This document shows positions 59,741 to 64,000 of a DNA stretch of 64,000 nt, one piece after another. Positions within the stretch are counted from its first letter, which is position 1. Each line of letters begins with the position of its first letter. The position numbers and the translations under genes are program-made. Location of the stretch: assembly GCA_020026375.1 (NCBI GenBank), contig JAHHQN010000004.1, positions 62,001 through 126,000 of the forward strand, read 5' to 3'. The notes beneath the pieces are model-generated. The model saw only the letters and a list, made by a program, of their open reading frames with translations. It made no database searches and was not told the DNA's origin. Source of the DNA: Alistipes sp. (GTDB taxonomy: Bacteria; Bacteroidota; Bacteroidia; Bacteroidales; Rikenellaceae).

Positions 59741-62542
59741 ATGAACCACCTCTCGGATAACATGATACTCATCGACGGCCGATTGCCCGACCATCGGATC
59801 GCGAAATGCGACTTCGATGAGCGTCGTCGGAAATATCATATCACCTTCTGCAGCAGCGACAAGGTCTACGACTATTCCCAACGGAGAATCACCCTGCTCA
59901 CCCACCCTGTCGCCATACCGTCCCGACACTGCATGGTGAATCATCGGGGCAGGGCGTTGCAGCAGATTTGCAACATCTGGGAGTATCGCCATGCCGGGAG
60001 CTGTTTTTGGCGCGTGGAGTTCGCCAACGGTGAGGTTGCGGAGTATGACAGGGCGGCGCTCGAGGTGCGCAAGTCGTGTCTGCAAGATTCCACCTCAAGT
60101 CATATTCTCCGCTATTTCGAGCGTGTGGCGGCGCACAGTCCGCTGCGGGGCGACGACAACACACCCCTGCTCTCGAAGCAGTACGACCATCTGCGTTTCA
60201 TCGACCGACAGTCGGCTGCAGCCTGCTATCTCAACCCCACGCTCTCGCCACCGTTGCAGCGGCAGCACGACACGTTGATCTATCCCTTCGGCAGCAATGC
60301 CAGCCAGAAGAGGGCCGTAGAGCAGGCTTTCGCCTGTCAGCTCAGTGTCATTGAAGGCCCTCCGGGAACCGGAAAGACGCAGACCATACTCAACATCATC
60401 GCCAATATTCTCTGCAAGGGGCAGACCGTGCTGGTGGTGTCGAACAGCAACTCGGCCATAGGAAACATTGCGGAGCGGCTCGAGCAGCGTCACTATGGTT
60501 TTCTGGTGGCGGAGTTGGGCAGTGCTGCAAACAGGGAGCAGTTCCTGAAGATGCAGGCCTTCGACAAAATCTACCCACACTGTATGTTCAAGTCATGGAA
60601 AAACAGTGAGGCCGACAAGCCGAACTACCTCTCGCGTTTGGAGCGACTCACCCAAAAGCTGTGTCTGTTGTTCGAGAAACAGGAGGAGTTGTTCCATGCC
60701 AGACAAGAGTATGACGCGCTGAAACTCGAGCAGCGGCATTTCCGTGAAGAGGTGCATCACCCGCTGCCCTCTCTGCGGAGCCACTCTTCGTCCCTTCAGC
60801 TCGTCCGCCTGTGGCAGGAGCTGCAACGCTATGGCGAGGAGCCGAAAGTATGGGCAGGGAAACGATGGTGGCGCACACTGATGACGGATTGGCGTGCCGT
60901 CACAATATTCGGGGTGAATGCGCGCCGCTTCCTGCAACTCGATGCCGAGGAGCGCATCACCCTCCTTCAGGAGCGTTATTACGGTGCGCGAATGGCGGAA
61001 CTCGGTCGGCAAATCTCCGCTTTGGAGCAACTTATCGAGAGGTCGGACGGAGACGAGATGCTGGAGTATCTCTATACCCTTTCGGGTATCTATCTCAACA
61101 ACCGACTCTATGAACGCTATGGCGGACATCGGGTGAAACCCTTTTTCACGGAGACCATGATGCGGCAGAATCCCGACGGTTTTCTGCAGGAATTTCCCGT
61201 GGTGCTGAGTACCACGTTCTCCTCTTACGGCAACTTCGGCCATCGCGTATTGTTCGACTATGTGATTATGGACGAAGCCTCGCAGGTCTCCTCCGAGACA
61301 GGGGTCCTGGCATTGGCCTGCGCCCGTAACGCGGTGATTGTCGGCGACTCGATGCAGCTGCCCAACGTGGTGACGGCGGAGGACAGACTCTTGCTTGGCA
61401 ATCTGGCCCGCGAGATGCGGCTGCCCGAGGTGTATGACTGCACCAGATACAGTTTCCTCGACTCGCTGTGTCGTGTCGTGGACGGCGTCCCGCGTACCCT
61501 GCTCAAGGAGCATTACCGCTGCCATCCAAAAATCATTGCATTCTGCAATCAGAAGTTCTATGGCGGACAGTTGATGTATATGACCGAGGACAAGGGGGAA
61601 GAGAATGTGATGACGGCCATACGCACCGTGAGGGGCAATCACTCACGCGACCACATGAACCAGCGCGAAGTAGATGTCATCGGCGAGGAGGTGCTTCCGC
61701 AGTTGAAGGTCTCTCCCGACCAGATAGGTATCATAGCCCCCTACAACCATCAGGTCGACCGCTTGCGCCGGCAACTGGGTGAGGTAGCCGATATCGCTAC
61801 CGTACATAAGTTTCAGGGACGCGAGAAGGACACCATAATCCTCTCGACGGTGGACGATGTCGTCACACCGTTCTCCGACGATGCCCATCTGTTGAATGTG
61901 GCCGTTTCGAGGGCCAAACGCCGCTTCTGCCTGGTGGTATCGGGCAATCCGCAGCCACAGGAGAGCAATCTTGGGGACTTGTTGGGGTATATCGAATACA
62001 ACAATTTCACGGTCAGCGACAGCAGGCTGCGTTCCATCTTCGACTACCTCTACCAACCCTACACGGTCGCCTTGCAGAAGTTTCTTCGCCGTCATCGCCA
62101 TATCTCGCAATATGCTTCCGAGAATCTTACCTTTGCCCTGCTGGAGGAGATACTCTCCTCCTCGCCCCGATACCGTCATCTGGGAATTGTCTGCCATCAG
62201 TCGTTGCGGCTGCTCATCGGCGACTTCTCGCTGATGACACCCGACGAAAAACGATATGCGGCCCGTGCAGCCACACACATCGACTTTCTGATTTACAACC
62301 GTGTGAGCAAGAAGGCGGTACTGGCCGTCGAAACCGACGGCTACGACTACCACAAGGACGGTAGCCGACAGGCTGTCCGAGATGCCATGAAGGACGATAT
62401 TCTGACCAAGTACGGCATTCCTTTCCTGCGTTTGCCGACTACGGGCTGCAATGAGCGGCAACGTATCGAATCGAAGTTGGAGGAGCTGGTCGGAAGATGC
62501 GATACCTGTTTTTGCAAAGCCGACCCCGGTGTAAAAGCCTAA
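59741..62542 (+). CDS. SF1 helicase with C-terminal PD-(D/E)XK-like nuclease motif
   Basis: A 933-residue protein. An uncharacterised N-terminal region (1-180) precedes a superfamily 1, Upf1-like helicase: Walker A GPPGTGKT at 206-213, Walker B IMDEAS with D511-E512, VGDSMQLPNV, EHYRCHPKIIAFCN, TVHKFQGREKDTIILS and NVAVSRAKRRF. The last 120 residues hold a Vsr/DUF2726-like nuclease core: D848 (HIDFLIYN), then E864-x-D866 (VETDGYDYHKDG) and a downstream KDDILTKYGIPFLRL. Helicase plus nuclease in one chain is common in DNA repair and in phage defence. It has its own promoter and no visible partner gene, so defence is only a possibility. Confidence 0.88.
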   Translation: MNHLSDNMILIDGRLPDHRIAKCDFDERRRKYHITFCSSDKVYDYSQRRITLLTHPVAIPSRHCMVNHRGRALQQICNIWEYRHAGSCFWRVEFANGEVAEYDRAALEVRKSCLQDSTSSHILRYFERVAAHSPLRGDDNTPLLSKQYDHLRFIDRQSAAACYLNPTLSPPLQRQHDTLIYPFGSNASQKRAVEQAFACQLSVIEGPPGTGKTQTILNIIANILCKGQTVLVVSNSNSAIGNIAERLEQRHYGFLVAELGSAANREQFLKMQAFDKIYPHCMFKSWKNSEADKPNYLSRLERLTQKLCLLFEKQEELFHARQEYDALKLEQRHFREEVHHPLPSLRSHSSSLQLVRLWQELQRYGEEPKVWAGKRWWRTLMTDWRAVTIFGVNARRFLQLDAEERITLLQERYYGARMAELGRQISALEQLIERSDGDEMLEYLYTLSGIYLNNRLYERYGGHRVKPFFTETMMRQNPDGFLQEFPVVLSTTFSSYGNFGHRVLFDYVIMDEASQVSSETGVLALACARNAVIVGDSMQLPNVVTAEDRLLLGNLAREMRLPEVYDCTRYSFLDSLCRVVDGVPRTLLKEHYRCHPKIIAFCNQKFYGGQLMYMTEDKGEENVMTAIRTVRGNHSRDHMNQREVDVIGEEVLPQLKVSPDQIGIIAPYNHQVDRLRRQLGEVADIATVHKFQGREKDTIILSTVDDVVTPFSDDAHLLNVAVSRAKRRFCLVVSGNPQPQESNLGDLLGYIEYNNFTVSDSRLRSIFDYLYQPYTVALQKFLRRHRHISQYASENLTFALLEEILSSSPRYRHLGIVCHQSLRLLIGDFSLMTPDEKRYAARAATHIDFLIYNRVSKKAVLAVETDGYDYHKDGSRQAVRDAMKDDILTKYGIPFLRLPTTGCNERQRIESKLEELVGRCDTCFCKADPGVKA

Positions 62543-62640
62543 TATCGCAAATTTTGTAGAGAATTTCGCAGATTGAGATATTAAAAAATGTTCTAAATTG
62601 AAGATTTTTTAGCGTTTTTGGCAAAAAAATGGCAAAATTT

Positions 62641-62671
62641 CTTGCTTATCAATCTGTGTTTACTACCTTTG
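62641..62671 (+). promoter_or_regulatory. Promoter of the carboxyltransferase gene
   Basis: -33 CTTG at 62641-62644 and -7 TACCTTTG at 62664-62671, 19 bp apart, 70 bp before the ATG at 62742. Confidence 0.7.
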
Positions 62672-62741
62672 CCCAATCCTTAATGAGGACGCCCAATCGC
62701 GCCATATATAATAATGGAAACCAAATTATAAATATACTGGA

Positions 62742-64000
62742 ATGGGAAAAACTTTAAAAATCAGAGATTTGACGTTGCGTGACGGACAGCAGTCTTCGTT
62801 TGCAACACGTATGAATCAGGCACAAATCAACCGATGCCTCCCGTTTTACAAAGATGCCAATTTCTACGCCATGGAAGTTTGGGGCGGTGCAGTACCCGAC
62901 TCCGTGATGCGTTACCTCAATGAAAGCCCCTGGACCCGTCTGGAGACCATCTACAAGGAGGTGGGCGGTGTCTCGAAGCTGACCGCCCTCTCGCGTGGCC
63001 GCAACCTGTTCGGCTACTCGCCCTATACCGACGAGATTATCGACGGATTCTGCCGCAATGCCATTGAGAGCGGTCTGGGCATCATGCGTATCTTCGATGC
63101 ACTGAACGATGTCGACAATGTCAAGTCTACCATCAAATATGTCAAGCAGTATGGCGGTATTGCCGACTGCGCCGTATGTTACACCGTAGACCCCAAATAT
63201 CCTCCCCTCTCCTTCATGCAGCGGCTGATGGGCAAGAAGAATCCCCAGCCCGTGTTCACCGATGCGTATTTTGTCGACAAGGCCAAGCAGCTGGCTGCTC
63301 TGGGTGCCGACATGATTACCCTCAAGGACATGTCGGGTCTGATTCCTCCCCGTCGTATCGCCACACTGGTGAAGCTCATCAAGCAGAATGTGAATATCCC
63401 CGTCGATTTCCACACCCACTGCACACCGGGCTATGGTCTGGCGTCGGTGCTCTCGGCCATCATCGCCGGTGCCGACATCGTCGACACTAACTGCTGGTAC
63501 TTTGCCGAGGGTACGGGAGCTCCCGCTCTGGAGTTCATCTATGTATTCTGCAAGAAGTTGGGTATCGACCTGGGTGTCAACATGGAGGCCGTGGCCAAAA
63601 TCAATGTCGAGTTGCGCGAAATCCGCAAGGAGCTCAACATGTCGGTGTTCGGTGCCGAGAAGCCCGAACCCAAACCCTTCAATCCGTTGACCGACCAGCT
63701 GCCCAAGGAGATTGACTCGCTCTTCGACGAGGCCATCAGAGCCGCCAAGGCCGACGACGAGGCCGCAACGATTGCCGCCTGTCAGAAAATCGAGGCCTAC
63801 TTCGGTTTCCCTGCGCCCAACAAACTCGTGCAGGAGGCCGAAATCCCCGGTGGCATGTACTCCAATATGGTGGCACAGCTCAAGCAGTTCAACAGCGAGG
63901 AGATTCTGCCCCGTGCCATGGAGCTGATTCCCACCGTACGTCTGGCAGCAGGTCTTCCTCCCCTTGTGACCCCCACTTCGCAGATTGTGGGTGCACAGGC
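62742..64000 (+). CDS. Biotin-dependent carboxyltransferase subunit (pyruvate carboxylase B / oxaloacetate decarboxylase alpha type), partial
   Basis: The first 419 residues of a TIM-barrel carboxyltransferase that moves CO2 between biotin and pyruvate/oxaloacetate. TLRDGQQSSFATRM carries the metal-binding Asp; MEVWGGAVPD, CYTVDPKYPP, the LKDMSG lysine and FHTHCTPG (HxH) complete the metal and biotin site. The C terminus, including any biotin-carrier domain, is beyond the window edge at 64000. In Bacteroidota it is typically part of a membrane sodium pump or a pyruvate carboxylase; the downstream genes, not seen here, would decide. The start ATG at 62742 follows a good promoter. Confidence 0.94.
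   Translation, partial: MGKTLKIRDLTLRDGQQSSFATRMNQAQINRCLPFYKDANFYAMEVWGGAVPDSVMRYLNESPWTRLETIYKEVGGVSKLTALSRGRNLFGYSPYTDEIIDGFCRNAIESGLGIMRIFDALNDVDNVKSTIKYVKQYGGIADCAVCYTVDPKYPPLSFMQRLMGKKNPQPVFTDAYFVDKAKQLAALGADMITLKDMSGLIPPRRIATLVKLIKQNVNIPVDFHTHCTPGYGLASVLSAIIAGADIVDTNCWYFAEGTGAPALEFIYVFCKKLGIDLGVNMEAVAKINVELREIRKELNMSVFGAEKPEPKPFNPLTDQLPKEIDSLFDEAIRAAKADDEAATIAACQKIEAYFGFPAPNKLVQEAEIPGGMYSNMVAQLKQFNSEEILPRAMELIPTVRLAAGLPPLVTPTSQIVGAQ

Noticed and set aside
1..64000. CRISPR arrays, tRNA or rRNA genes, insertion sequences, prophage
   Set aside because: No regularly spaced direct repeats, cloverleaf or rRNA-like sequence, transposase motif or phage structural gene was seen when reading both strands.

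Overview
The window looks like a chromosomal segment of a GC-rich member of the Bacteroidales (Bacteroidota). Supporting signs are promoters of the TTTG-N20-TAnnTTTG type in front of many genes, a TonB-receptor-like outer membrane protein, a Ser-type sulfatase, a DUF4251-like protein, a menFDBCE menaquinone operon, and dnaA lying apart from dnaN. I cannot place it to genus. Most of the first 31 kb and last 10 kb is housekeeping: the 3' half of uvrA, ispF, pepD, a small TSCPD protein, an EFR1-type ferredoxin/flavodoxin, an L-cysteine desulfidase-family enzyme, a histidine acid phosphatase, a HIT protein, a bcp-recA-rel operon, dnaA, a phosphohexomutase, the menaquinone genes, and at the right edge the start of a biotin-enzyme carboxyltransferase subunit.

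The centre, 31756-53638, is the main discovery: 21 consecutive plus-strand genes with no gap larger than 12 bp and many ATGA-type overlaps, closed by a strong terminator. It encodes an aromatic amino acid ammonia-lyase like the tyrosine ammonia-lyases of flexirubin producers, a ketoreductase, three ketosynthases, a separate chain-length-factor-like protein, two acyl carrier proteins, two hotdog dehydratases, a thioesterase, an acyltransferase, a methyltransferase, a LolA-like carrier, a glycosyltransferase-DUF2062 fusion, a NodB-type deacetylase, a 1202-residue MMPL exporter fused to a PlsC acyltransferase and a SAM-binding-like tail, a CrtI-like FAD enzyme, a C45-type Ntn-hydrolase and a PaaK-type adenylating ligase. 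This is an aryl polyene/flexirubin-type type II polyketide locus. The likely logic is tyrosine to 4-coumarate, activation onto ACP, iterative polyene extension, O-methylation, transfer to a lipid and/or sugar, and export to the outer membrane. No dialkylresorcinol (DarA/DarB) genes are seen, so the product is unlikely to be a classical flexirubin ester.

Other regions worth attention: 13331-15430 is a gene-poor, AT-rich stretch holding one XRE-type regulator. The DNA upstream of that regulator carries at least four TTACA-N2-TGTAA palindromes and several half sites, some overlapping its own promoter. The dnaA promoter carries a consensus DnaA box. On the right flank, 53719-59550 is a minus-strand operon of a Na+/solute symporter, an amidase-like multidomain exoprotein with an inserted golvesin-like domain, a YqeY protein and an SBF-type transporter. 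A single-gene SF1 helicase with a C-terminal PD-(D/E)XK-like nuclease motif follows at 59741-62542.

No rRNA, tRNA, CRISPR array, insertion sequence or prophage was recognised. Functions are assigned by reading motifs and from memory of the families; no database search was possible.
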